Source: Onchidella celtica (lineage: Eukaryota; Mollusca; Gastropoda; Systellommatophora; Onchidiidae). Taken from it: a stretch of 64,000 nt of DNA. The notes under the pieces are model-generated. The model saw only the letters and a program-made list of their open reading frames with translations. It was not told where the DNA came from and made no database searches. This document shows, in pieces, positions 8,343 through 19,144 of the stretch (position 1 is the stretch's first letter; each line of letters opens with the position of its first letter). The stretch is from contig OZ007569.1 in NCBI GenBank assembly GCA_963931925.1, forward strand, positions 22,217,662 through 22,281,661, given 5' to 3'. The translations under genes were made by a program, and so were the position numbers.

Positions 8343-11300
8343 ACCAGAGTCCGGCTACAGATGGGTCAAGTGAGGACTCATTCACACGACGAGCGGTTGG
8401 GGAGCTCCCTGTCAGGACGGTACAGTTGAATGGAATACCAGTCACTGGGACCATCGATACCGGATCACAAGTCACGACTGTCACCTCGGCGATCTACCAG
8501 CGGCACTTCAAGGGAAAATTGCAGAGGCCCACTCAACACTACAAACTGACCGCGGCGAATGGACTCAGCATTCCATATGAGGGGTACATGGTTGCTGATG
8601 TGACAGTGGATGGACAGACAGCCCAAGATCGAATAGTCTTCGTCCTGAGCGGGGACGGTCCTGCCCTGAATTCGTGCCTGATAGGGATGAATGTCCTAAA
8701 CCATCTGGATGTAACCTTGCCCTCACCAAACTCCTCACAACAGCAGCACCCCTACGCTAGAGCCCCCAAGCAAGCCACGGTGATACCAGCTCGCACCGTC
8801 AAGACAGTAGTAGCAACAGGAGGCAATACCCGAAACCAAGAGACGGTAATTTTAGAAGCGATAGTAGATGGTCCACGCCGAGGCTTGGCTGTTCTGACAA
8901 CCTATGTGACTCCAATAGATGGGAAGCTGAAGGTTCTAGTCATGAATGAGACGGATGAAGATGTTGTTTTGCCAGCCCGTGCCCCTCTGGGAAAGATATA
9001 CCCTGCCAGTCCTGCTGTACATGTCAACCACGTCAACTGCGAGTCGCCGAGGTCCCCCGTTAATCACCCACCAAGACAAGGCCCCACACCTGAGGCTCTA
9101 CAAAAGCTTACCGAGATGGTTTCAATCCCAACCCTAAACAACCACGAGCAGACCACGCTAAGGGACTTACTGGTCACACACCAAGATGTCTTTGCCTGGA
9201 CGGACGCTGAACTGGGATATACGGATAGAGTGCAACATAATATAGTAGTGACGGATGACACGCCAGTCTCCCAACCATACCGAAGGATCCCGCCATCTCA
9301 GTTGAAGGAAGTGCAAGAACATATTGAGGACCTCTTGCGTCGTGGCGTGATCCAACCAAGTAGTAGCCCCTATGCCTCACCCATTGTTGTTTGCCGCAAG
9401 AAGTCAGGCGAGCTGAGACTCTGTGTCGACTACCGCCAGCTGAACAACATAACCAGGAAGGACGCATTCCCACTTCCCAGGATTGACGAGTCTTTAGACA
9501 TACTAGGTGGCTCAAAATTCTTCTCAACCCTAGACCTCGCCAGTGGTTACCATCAAGTTGCTATGTCGGAAGAATCTCGAGAGAAGACTGCTTTCATCTG
9601 CCCCTTTGGCCTGTACGAATACAATAGGATGCCCTTTGGTCTGTGCAACGCCCCGGCCACCTTCCAGCGATTGATGCAGTCCACAATGAGTGACTTCATA
9701 TTCAAGATACTGCTGGTCTACCTGGACGACCTGTTAGTCTTTTCGCCAACCCTTGCCGAACATCTGGAGAGACTGGAGTCTGTCTTCACTCGACTTCGCA
9801 CCATTGGCGTCAGGTTAAATCCCAACAAGTGCTCATTTGCCCGCTCTTCAGTACCCTTCCTAGGACACACTATCTCGAATGAGGGGATCTCTACTGATGA
9901 AGACAAGGTCCGCGCCATAACGGAATATCCTATGCCGAAGACCATGAGAGACCTAAGGACTTTTCTGGGGATGGTGGGCTATTACCGTCGTTTCATAAAG
10001 CATTTCGCCAGAATAGCCCGCCCCCTCCATGAAGTCATCAGCAAGGCAAACCAGCAGAACCAAGGCAGCTACAAGAAGCACCAAAAACTGGGTGAGCTAT
10101 GGACGACTGAATGCCGACAAGCCTTCCTGGAACTGCGAGATGCCCTCTACAGCGACGCAGTAATGTTGGCCTACCCTGATTTCGACAAGCCTTTCGTCTT
10201 GGAAGTAGATGCTAGCCATGAGGGTCTAGGTGCTGTCCTCAGCCAGGAGAAGGACGGACGACGACGTGTAATCTCTTACGCAAGCAGAGGATTGAGGCCC
10301 AACGAGAGGAAGATGCGTGGATACAGTTCATACAAGCTGGAACTACTAGCAATGAAGTGGGCCATAACCGAGAAATACCGGGGATATTTGCTGGGCAACT
10401 GCTTCACCGTATACACCGATAACAACCCCCTAAGTCATATTCTGTCTTCCAAACGCAGTGCAGTGGAACAACGCTGGATAGCTGAACTCGCAATGTTCAA
10501 CTTTGATATCAAGTACCGCTCGGGGAAGGAAAATGCGAATGCTGATGCTCTGTCCCGACACCCCCTTCCGGCACCACCCGACGAGGACGCTGATGAATTG
10601 GTAACTATTGCTTCCGCCTGCCTGCAGTCTACCACACACCTCCCATTGGAAGTTGCCACCACGGTTGGAGAGGAGGTGTTTGTGAACCATCTGCACCTGT
10701 CTCCTGCCAAATCCCTTATTCCCTCCCTCAATAACGAAGACCTAGCAGCTGCCCAAGAAGATGATCCAGCCATCCAAGTTGTCTACCGAGCAGTAAGGGC
10801 GCAACAAAAACCCACAGCCATAGAGCGCAAAGACCTAACTAGTGACACCCTCGCCATACTGAAACAGTGGCACAAACTTTCCATCCACGACAGCATACTA
10901 GTGCGGAAGATTCTCGACCCAGTCCACGGAGAAGTAAAACAGGTAGTCTTACCATCCAAATATCGTGAAACTGCTATTAGGTTTGCACACGACGGCACCG
11001 GACATCAAGGCCCCGAGCGAACACTCGCCCATATACGACAACGGACCTATTGGCCAGACCAAACCAGTATGGTTCAACAGTATTGCCAACAGTGCGAGCG
11101 GTGCCAGCGGTCTAAGCATCCCCCTGTCCGTGTCGCCAAACCCACTGGTCATCTTGTGGCCACTCACCCCTTGCAAATTGTGGCCATGGACTTCGCAAAA
11201 ATTGAGCCCACTACTGATGGCTACGAAAACATACTGGTCATGACAGATGTTTTCACCAAGTGGACAGTAGCAGTGCCAACCAAGGACCAGACAGCAGCGA

Positions 11301-12199
11301 CAGTTGTTCGCCACCTCATTCACTCGTGGATTGTCCACTATGGGGTTCCAGGGAGGCTACATTCCGACCAGGGACGGCAGTTCGAGGCTGAAGTGGTACG
11401 CCAGCTCTGCAGCCACTATGGCATCACCAAGTCCCGCACCACCGCTTATCATCCACAAGGCAACGGCCAGTGCGAACGGTTCAACCGCACTATGTTCAGT
11501 CTGCTGTCCACCTTACTCCCAGAACAGAAGTTAAGATGGCGAGAATACCTGCCGGAATTAACTTTCTGTTACAATGCCACCCCCCATTCTTCCACTGGAG
11601 TGTCCCCTTACGAGCTCTTGTTTGGCAGGAAACCACGTCTGCCATTGGATGTCTATCTGGGTGACGAGACACCAGCCTCCACTTCGGTAGGCGACTACGT
11701 CCAGCGGCATATACAACGGCTCAACGAACTGAGGGCGAAGGTAGCGAGGAAGGTGGAGTCCACGCACCTTCTGCAGGACGCACGAAGGACGACCCCCCAC
11801 AACGCCGCCCATCTTCAGCCGGGCGACCATGTCCTTGTCAAGCACCACTATCCTGGTCGACACAAGATCCAGGACCCGTACCCCGGTCCTGTGCACACCG
11901 TCCTGTCTGTTCCCCCGCCTCATGGTGGTTACTTTACCATCAGAAACCCAGATGGAGATGCCTCTGCGGTCAACGGAGACCTCTTGCGGTTATTTCACCC
12001 CCCAGTGGTCAACACACGTCCACAGCACCCGCCTCCACTGCCTGCGTCGACCGATGTCTGGTACTTCCCGGCTCACCACCCTTGCCAGCCACCTGCAGCC
12101 CGACCGGACCCTCAACCTGGGATGACAACTTCCCAGCGCCTACCTCCTGTGCGACGGTCCAGCCGCCCACACAGACAACCCCAGAGATTGGACCTCTGA
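8264..12199 (+). CDS. pol: Gypsy pol (protease, reverse transcriptase, RNase H, integrase)
   Basis: This is an uninterrupted 1,311-codon frame in -1 relative to gag. Its ATG at 8264 is just the first in frame; expression as a Gag-Pol fusion is more likely. In order: protease with TIDTGSQVT (residues about 63-71); RT with FSTLDLASGYHQVAM and the catalytic LLVYLDDLLVF (about 484-494); RNase H with VLEVDASHEGLG and YTDNNPLSHILSS; integrase with the zinc-binding H-H-C-C region (about 908-945) and a D-D-E core (VAMDFAKI, LHSDQGRQFE, QGNGQCERFNR). The C-terminus is proline/histidine-rich. All catalytic motifs are present and no stop is seen. No chromodomain or env is apparent. Confidence 0.97.
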   Translation: MWTTGTLRKGLPPLSTQATGGRATPVDQSPATDGSSEDSFTRRAVGELPVRTVQLNGIPVTGTIDTGSQVTTVTSAIYQRHFKGKLQRPTQHYKLTAANGLSIPYEGYMVADVTVDGQTAQDRIVFVLSGDGPALNSCLIGMNVLNHLDVTLPSPNSSQQQHPYARAPKQATVIPARTVKTVVATGGNTRNQETVILEAIVDGPRRGLAVLTTYVTPIDGKLKVLVMNETDEDVVLPARAPLGKIYPASPAVHVNHVNCESPRSPVNHPPRQGPTPEALQKLTEMVSIPTLNNHEQTTLRDLLVTHQDVFAWTDAELGYTDRVQHNIVVTDDTPVSQPYRRIPPSQLKEVQEHIEDLLRRGVIQPSSSPYASPIVVCRKKSGELRLCVDYRQLNNITRKDAFPLPRIDESLDILGGSKFFSTLDLASGYHQVAMSEESREKTAFICPFGLYEYNRMPFGLCNAPATFQRLMQSTMSDFIFKILLVYLDDLLVFSPTLAEHLERLESVFTRLRTIGVRLNPNKCSFARSSVPFLGHTISNEGISTDEDKVRAITEYPMPKTMRDLRTFLGMVGYYRRFIKHFARIARPLHEVISKANQQNQGSYKKHQKLGELWTTECRQAFLELRDALYSDAVMLAYPDFDKPFVLEVDASHEGLGAVLSQEKDGRRRVISYASRGLRPNERKMRGYSSYKLELLAMKWAITEKYRGYLLGNCFTVYTDNNPLSHILSSKRSAVEQRWIAELAMFNFDIKYRSGKENANADALSRHPLPAPPDEDADELVTIASACLQSTTHLPLEVATTVGEEVFVNHLHLSPAKSLIPSLNNEDLAAAQEDDPAIQVVYRAVRAQQKPTAIERKDLTSDTLAILKQWHKLSIHDSILVRKILDPVHGEVKQVVLPSKYRETAIRFAHDGTGHQGPERTLAHIRQRTYWPDQTSMVQQYCQQCERCQRSKHPPVRVAKPTGHLVATHPLQIVAMDFAKIEPTTDGYENILVMTDVFTKWTVAVPTKDQTAATVVRHLIHSWIVHYGVPGRLHSDQGRQFEAEVVRQLCSHYGITKSRTTAYHPQGNGQCERFNRTMFSLLSTLLPEQKLRWREYLPELTFCYNATPHSSTGVSPYELLFGRKPRLPLDVYLGDETPASTSVGDYVQRHIQRLNELRAKVARKVESTHLLQDARRTTPHNAAHLQPGDHVLVKHHYPGRHKIQDPYPGPVHTVLSVPPPHGGYFTIRNPDGDASAVNGDLLRLFHPPVVNTRPQHPPPLPASTDVWYFPAHHPCQPPAARPDPQPGMTTSQRLPPVRRSSRPHRQPQRLDL

Positions 12200-12807
12200 C
12201 TCTTATTAGTGATTAACATTAGACATTGACTGTGAGTGCAGAAAGAGCAGGGGAGCGCACCCATCAAGACCCCCCCCGAGTTTCCATCAGGCCAGATGAT
12301 AGACCACCGAATCCAAGGGAGCTCCGCCTCAAGATTTTAAGTTAGAGAGTATGCCCATGTTAGCTTTCTCCACAGCTTAGTTACGATGACTTTTAATGCC
12401 TATGTTGACCTTACCTTTTCATTGCACTGGTGCCCTTATAGCATATTGTCTTTTTTTGTACTGTTCGATCCTACGTTAACCCTGATAGTGGTCTGGGACC
12501 ACCGTTGCAGGTCTGGGACCTGTTGTTTTGTCCATATGATGTAACTTACTACAGCCAGAGCTGAGACTGTTGTGTACATCTTCAGGATGCCAGTAGTAAC
12601 TTAGCCGGTTCACGCCGCCTGTTAGTAGTTATAAAGAGGATGGACCATTGTTGTACTTCGGTTCACCGTGTGTAATTTGCAATTGTTCTACTCTAAGTGA
12701 TGGTATCATAGCCCCTTAGAGTTTGTTTATACCTTCAGTGGTCTTTTGTAAACCTTTGAATTGATGTATGTGTCACGTAAGGGACTACGTGACTTAGCAG
12801 GGGAGAA
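12200..12807 (+). other. Gypsy 3' non-coding segment with polypurine tract
   Basis: About 600 bases lie between the pol stop and the 3' LTR without a supported frame. The purine run AGGGGAGAA (12799-12807) directly abuts the LTR and is the expected plus-strand primer. A short direct repeat GGTCTGGGACC occurs near 12491 and 12510. Confidence 0.85.
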
Positions 12808-15364
12808 TGTGAGAGGATGAACGACTTTCTATTTTTAATGTGCTTTCATGGTAGCTCTAGTGCGTGAGTGAGGGACGGCCACTCATAGTAGTTTAGGGAC
12901 ACTTGGCCGAGTACCATTAATTGGATTATTTCCCTTGTAATACTAGCGCGGGACCCGTTATTCACATCACGGTGAAAAGCGCGCATTTTGATTGGTCAGT
13001 TGGAAATGTTGACCACCGGGCTTCCAACTCTTATATCATGGCTTTAAGTTTCTTACAACTCGCTCCTTCGTTGTTATCCACCGACAGAAAGACGGGAACC
13101 CGAATTCATTTTTGAGAGTAGACAATACCCTATCGGTACAAAATAGGTACTCATGATAACGTTTGTTATCAATGGAGATACGTCGTATTAATGGACGAAA
13201 GTATCCCGCACAAAATTGTCGAATGTTGTTAGTCCTGACACTTTGAAAATTTATATTAAAACTATTACCGGGTTTCTGGTAAAAGTAGTCAGTTAGAATT
13301 TTAGCAGCAAGTTTCCAATTTATAATGGTACCAATTTTGTTGTACTTTGATGCACATATCCTATTGAAATAATTAATAAGAGGGTCTCGGATTTAAAGCA
13401 AACTATGAGTTAGACGCATGTTATCCCCGATAAATCCAACCTGGGTCAAATTTATTCAATTATTGCTGGAGGGGTCGTTAGAGTAATTTCTGCAGTTTAC
13501 TGGGATACCTAATTGACTTTTGTGTGCACCCTTTTAACCGTACTGTAAATTCGATTGTGTTAGGACCCTAACCGGTTATGTTGTCGGGCTGGACTCCATG
13601 TCCGAGCCTTTCACTTGTGCAACACGGGCTACGTAATAGCTCTCTCGGACGTCCGCGCGGGCTCATAAATAAGATGCGGTTCGAGTGGTCAACACACTCC
13701 ATCATAGACGCAGAGACAAGAGCCGACAGCACAGTGAACCCAGCCCAGCAACCCGGGCCCGTAGCAGCTCAGAGGCTTGCCGACGCTTGCCATCGCCACC
13801 CCGCCCCATAAGGCATGTAGCGGTAGCACAGGACCCGGAGAAACTTTGGGTAAGTTGGAGACTATTATATTAGAAGTGACTTTAATTTGCGCACCCCCCC
13901 CCCCCTTTTCTTGGATGCCACGTAGAGAATGCTGATCTACAGAGACTATTATGAGTCCGGCTCAACGGTAATTGCCATTGTCATTGGACGTGTAGGATGC
14001 GCGATGCAGCGCAGTGTCTTGATGTTGTGACTTTATTGTCAAAGTTAACGTTTGCGGTGCTAGATGATAATGATGGCTCGCTAACCAAGCTATCAAGATT
14101 TGCTTGTGTGCCTATATATAGTGTATGTGTAGCATTGCCTTGTTGTGGTGGGCAGTGAGGATTTCCTGACATGTTAATGTGGATGGCTTATGTTACAGCG
14201 AGCGGCACTATACGCTTGATTGTATTACGGGTATTTGTGTACCTTGCCAGTACCACTATGCTATAGAGAGCAGTGTGATTGTGATTGCGTGTTTAGTGTT
14301 TAAGATGTGTAATTAATTACATGTATTGGAGATGTATAATATTAGTTGGGCCTCACATGGGTGAGCCCCAGGATTGTTCTGTGTGCGGCGGTGGATGAAC
14401 AATGTTTCAGTGAGTCTACACATGTTGCAATGAGTCTCGCCGACATATATATATATATCATGTGCATGCATTATAGTTATCCAGATGTATTATGCTTCTA
14501 TATGAGTGTCGTAAGTGTGTGAAGGACAGTTTCATTTTAAGGAATGTACACATTACTTTATGTATCTAGTGGTGTGTCATACACATGTTAGCCTGGCGGC
14601 ATAGCTCCGCGGCTAAGGTCAAAGGGCATGACCCTTCAGTATCGATTGGGAAGGGAGGTAACCCATACAATAGCCCTGGGGCGGGTTAGTACTAATAATG
14701 GGAGTGGGCCTATGAGGATGGCCTGCATTGGGATGCAGCGTCTGTGTTATGGACGGTCAGTGGGCCATGTTGGCCACTGCGTTATTAAATGGAATGGCCA
14801 CTCTGGATGTGTTGTACACCGGCTCAGCGGAGCGAAACTATTGTGTTCTTGCCCCTTCATTTGTTATGTCCTTCATACTTTGATTAGTACATTAATTAGT
14901 TTATGTTGCCAGTGTACTAGGAAACTCCTTGTGTATATGATATAGCCACTTGTAGTTGTTATTCATTAACCTTAGCGCTATTTTATTCCATGCATACATA
15001 TCCAGTTGGTTATTGCTTAAATTCTATATTATATTGTGGTTGTTTGATTTAATACTTAATACTATTACTATGTATGTCCACCATTGATTGCCTGATTAAT
15101 GTTGTCATTATATCCTAATCATATTTTCGTCTTTTTCTCTTGTTCCAGCTTATGGCTGGTTGGGCTTCTTTTTATGGGCTTCTTCTTTTGTTGGGCTTCT
15201 TTTTCTTTTGCTTTTTTTTTGTTTGGTAGTGATACCGTTGTTAGGCTTTTTGAATAAATAAGATTGCCAGCAGAACCCTGTGTTTGTTAATCCTGTGTAT
15301 CCTTAAGGGAGTTACTATTGAACCCACGCAGTAACCACATTAGCCACTCGTAGTTCATCCAACA
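12808..15364 (+). repeat. 3' LTR (2,557 bp)
   Basis: It matches the 5' LTR apart from one additional C in the C-run near 13894. AATAAA at 15253-15258 is the probable transcript poly(A) signal. As an LTR it could also start transcription outward on the + strand, towards the UBR gene 3.7 kb away. Confidence 0.96.
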
Positions 15365-15450
15365 TACATAATCATCTTTGGAGAAATAATCGTTACCATA
15401 AGCGTTGGTGTTTGAATGTTGAGGTCACAATTAATCATCAGGAGATTTGG

Positions 15451-15468
15451 GGGGGGGGGGGGGGCGGG
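15451..15468. repeat. Poly-G run
   Basis: An uninterrupted run of G with one following C lies just downstream of the Gypsy element. Confidence 0.85.
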
Positions 15469-15598
15469 GAACTTTCAGATTTTAATTAATAACTGTTCCT
15501 TTTGCAACTGTTGTTAGTGAAGAAACTGACAGCCATGCTGACAGACAGCCAAACAGACCAAGAGCCTGACAAAAAAAACAAAAAAACAGCAAACAAAT

Positions 15599-15854
<256 letters not shown>

Positions 15855-16216
15855 TTCATTTGTAAATAGTCATACCTTTAATTATTGATGTCAACCTACC
15901 GACAAACCATTTTGCCTTTTGTAAATTCCCTATGATTTTTCATTGTCACTTATTGAAGAAAAAATCTGATCTTTACAAGATTTGAATGTTGCTGAAATGT
16001 ATTTGACAATAGACCTAAGTGCCATTACAAATTTACACAATACGTTTGTCATTTATTTATTACTAAAGTATTTTTATATTTTTGAGATTTGTTTGCTTCT
16101 GGTATATGAAATGCAAGTGTCCATGTGGTTTGGACCTTCACTGTGAGGCGTATGATAGGCTTGAGTATACATAATTCCTAATTATATACAGTGATAGTAC
16201 ACAACTTGATTTATTC

Positions 16217-16221
<5 letters not shown>

Positions 16222-16262
<41 letters not shown>
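16222..16262. repeat. (GA)n microsatellite
   Basis: About 20 uninterrupted GA dinucleotides. Confidence 0.95.
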
Positions 16263-16833
16263 AGACGGTAAGTAAAAAAAATGAAAGTTATGTTGTGTTT
16301 CTTTGTTTGTTTATTAGTTTGTTTGTTTGTTTAAAAAAGGGCCGTGCCGTTACTCAATTTGTTTTGTTACATAAACCGAGATGATATTTTATTATTTACT
16401 TTAACTTCCGGTTTGGGACACCTCACCTCAGAGACTGGGTTTATATGGATAAAAATAGATCGAAGGCAACCGAGAATCAAGGAGACCAGACTTTTTTTAT
16501 TGTTGGTTTATGAACGATGATTAGAAGGAGACACCTCTCCTAGAAGGAATTCCACAATCTTAGGCCACAATTTGTTATGTTGCTTTCCTGGCAACCCATC
16601 TCGCCTTCAGTTTAGCAAGACTCAGGGCGGTGTTTCCCGTGCCACCTGATCTGTTCCAATGAGTGACGAAATTCGTCGAATCATTCCATCCATTGCTTAG
16701 CGAAAAGACGGATTTAAAATGCGCGATTAGATCTAGAATCGAAAGTACTTGCCAAGGTGCTAATTGTGACCCATATATCAGTCTTAGGGGATAAAAAAAT
16801 CCACCCTGTTGCCTGTTTTGGTGAATAAAATTA

Positions 16834-17245
16834 ACGCTGTGGCTATTCTTACGGCAGCCTACCAACTGTTAGTCCATTGTCAGATTGATATGTAACGACG
16901 TGAGGGTCTAGTCAGTTTGTATCATCGAGACCGTAGGCCGATGTCCGTCTGGGCAGTAGTCAGATTGACATATCAGGGTGAGCCGCCGGGGTAGCTATGT
17001 ATTGTTTTCACTCGTTAACTCTAAGAAGGACTTCCGAATGCATTCTATAGTCCGAGTGAAAACAATACATAGCTACCCCGGCGGCTCACCCTGATATGTC
17101 AGTCTGACTACTGCCCAGAAGAACATCGACCTACGGCCTCGATGATACAAACTGACTAGACCCTCACGTCGTTACATATCAATCTGACAATGGACTAATA
17201 TAGCCTAGGTAAGTTGGTAGGCTGCCGTAAGAATAGCCACAGCGT
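16834..17245. repeat. Large near-perfect palindrome (foldback element)
   Basis: The left arm (16834-17014) is the reverse complement of the right arm (17053-17245) with few mismatches and one insertion of about 15 bases near 17196-17212; the loop is about 38 bases. Landmarks: ACGCTGTGGCTATTCTTACG on the left is matched by CGTAAGAATAGCCACAGCGT on the right, and GGGTGAGCCGCCGGGGTAGC by GCTACCCCGGCGGCTCACCC near the centre. No coding potential was seen. It would form a long hairpin as single strand or RNA. Confidence 0.93.
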
Positions 17246-17276
17246 AAAATTAAATTTGAGAAGCCAATTTAGAACC

Positions 17277-17600
17277 TCTAGATCTAGATCTAGAATCTAG
17301 AATCTAGATCGGAAGGAGTTCCGTACTCGAGCGCCAAAGACCAGAAACTAACACAACTACCCCAGCCCCTTTTCGCCTGAGTAGTCAATCTGACTACCGC
17401 CCATTGATACAAACTGACTAGACCCTCACGCCCCCAACATTGCTTTTTTTCCAATGACAATTGGATAAACTAACAAAATTAATAAGTACCGAAAAAATAT
17501 ATAGGGTTTTTTATCAAAAAGTGGCGCTCGAGTAAGGTACTCCTCCCTCTAGATCTAGATCTCGATCTAGAAATCTAGATTCTCTAGACCAGTCTCTGAG
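17277..17600. repeat. TCTAGATC-flanked inverted repeat, probable nonautonomous element
   Basis: Both sides carry TCTAGATC arrays. Inside them, GGAGTTCCGTACTCGAGCGCC (from 17313) faces its near inverse GGCGCTCGAGTAAGGTACTCC (17523-17543). Between them, 17381-17427 contains a third, partial copy of the palindrome arm sequence (TCAATCTGACTACCGCCC, then GATACAAACTGACTAGACCC). The two structures are therefore related. Confidence 0.75.
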
Positions 17601-18489
17601 TCTGTCTATACTGCTGCCATACTGGGGTACAGTTTTGATTTCATCCATATCATACATCTGGGTCTAGATCAGTAGGCTGTTAAATATGCTCAAAAGAAGT
17701 CAGTTAGCCTAAATGTTTTCAGCATTTGCCTGCTCCTGTTTTTTTCTTGCACTGTTTCAGTGTTTGTTTGCAGTATTAGTTGGCAACATGCCGATTGTTA
17801 CGGTACTCTGCGGTTCAAACATTTGTAGTAATAATAGTAATTCTTTGAACAGAAACGCATACTGTAGCCCTATAGCTTGTCATTGAGGATCCGGCAACCT
17901 GGCCCTCACATGTGTTTGTGTGAAGCGAAGGGGCATCATGTGCAATGTGTTTGAAATGGTTATATGACGAAATTCTCAAAATCTGTAAATTGACTCCACT
18001 TATATGTTTTTAATTCACCCTACGTATTTCTTTGTTGTTTTAACTCATTCTCTATGGTAATTTTTGTGTGTGTGAATGGGAACTCTCAACACTATCCAGT
18101 TTGAAATTTAGATGTAGTTCAAAGATCTACGTTTTGTTCTTTCACTGAGTATAACTAGAAACACAAAAGACATAATTGGACATTAAAGTAAAGGAAAATC
18201 AATGAACCAGGATGAAATTTAATATTTCGAGAAGTTGGCTTAGATATTAGTGTTTGGAAAATCGGTGCCCACTCGAGCTGAATATTCAGCTTCCGCAGCG
18301 AAGTGAAAATCGCAAACCAAATATTCAACTTATGATAGCAAATGATTTAATCATTTTTATGCTGAGACCAGCAGCATGGTTCATTATAGTAGAAGATCTA
18401 GCTCTAGCACAAGGCACCCCGTGCAAAGTGAAAAAATTTTGTCTTGTCAAAACAGTTAATCAAAAATCAATCTTTTGATGTGGAAAAAT
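17601..18489. other. Non-coding stretch upstream of the UBR gene
   Basis: No supported ORF or repeat was recognised. It may include distal promoter sequence of the UBR gene, but I see no motif that shows this. Confidence 0.35.
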
Positions 18490-18885
18490 TCGGTTTACTT
18501 TACTTTACTTTACTTTACTTTACTGTTACAGCTGTAGTCAGGCTAGTCGCCTATCAGCCGGTTGTTGCTATCTTCAGTACTTGTTTCATCTTTTTCATTG
18601 TTTACATGTTCATGATGCAATTTGGTCTGGTCAGCTTTTGGTGCATGGAACCACTCAGATGTAAGGCAAAATCTGTAATTTATCCAAACTTTGTCCAGTC
18701 TGTTTTTGAAGGCATTTAGAGACGGTGCTGATACAACATTTAAATTTCCAAATGCGCACCAATGTTCATTGAAACATGCGAACTTTTCATTCAGTGATTT
18801 TTTGCCAAGAAAGCAGAAATGCTTGGTAAACTGAGACTGCCCAAGGCTAAAACAGTGATCTATAGTCAGTGAGTTTGTAAATATG
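18490..18885 (-). mobile_element. CR1/L2-like LINE 3' end
   Basis: On the minus strand the frame over 18543-18890 includes KHFCFLGKKSLNEKF and VVSAPSLNAFKNRLDKVW. The 'SAPSLNAFKNRLDKVW' block is the standard C-terminus of CR1/L2/Rex-type LINE ORF2 proteins. It is followed by a pentanucleotide tail (AGTAA)n, seen on the + strand as TTTAC repeats at 18494-18525. It is heavily 5'-truncated. Confidence 0.68.
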
Positions 18886-19105
18886 GTCACTATGCTAAAT
18901 ATTGCAAATTATTCACATTTTTCTTGGACTTTGAAGAGAATAAAACTTCTGAATGCATGGTTTGTCAGAATGGGGTATAAATAATGTTTAATGTAATTCT
19001 TTTGATTTCTAAAACAGGCAGAAAGGCAGTAGGACAGACAGGACAGCCTAATGCTTCTCATCAGGCAGAGCTGTTTTACTTCCTGCTCCGACACTGCTTT
19101 TAATC

Positions 19106-19144
19106 ATGGACATACCAGAGTTTAATCAGAAAACTCTGTTACAG
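19106..19144 (+). CDS. UBR2: UBR exon 1 (probable start exon)
   Basis: The 13 codons [13 protein letters not shown] end at a good donor (CAG|GTAACT). A stop (TAA, 19049-19051) lies upstream in the same frame with no other ATG between, supporting this start. It joins exon 2 in phase 0. The 5' UTR and transcription start are not visible. Confidence 0.72.

Larger units (their letters stand above)
4748..15364 (+). mobile_element. Complete Ty3/Gypsy LTR retrotransposon
   Basis: Two direct terminal repeats (4748-7303 and 12808-15364) both begin TGTGAGAGG and end CATCCAACA. The only difference I see is one base in a C-run. TACA occurs immediately outside both ends (4744-4747 and 15365-15368), a 4-bp target duplication. 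Internally the order is primer-binding site, gag, pol (protease, RT, RNase H, integrase), a 0.6 kb non-coding segment and polypurine tract. No env-like frame is present. RNase H before integrase assigns it to Ty3/Gypsy. Near-identical LTRs and open frames mean a very recent, possibly autonomous copy. At 2.56 kb the LTRs are unusually long for this superfamily. Confidence 0.97.

Noticed and set aside
12200..12807. Search for an env-like gene after pol
   Set aside because: No open frame of useful length, signal peptide or membrane segment is present, so the element is not envelope-bearing.
18254..18719. Two + strand ORFs upstream of the UBR gene
   Set aside because: The second lies across the TTTAC repeat and a minus-strand LINE end; the first has no recognisable features.
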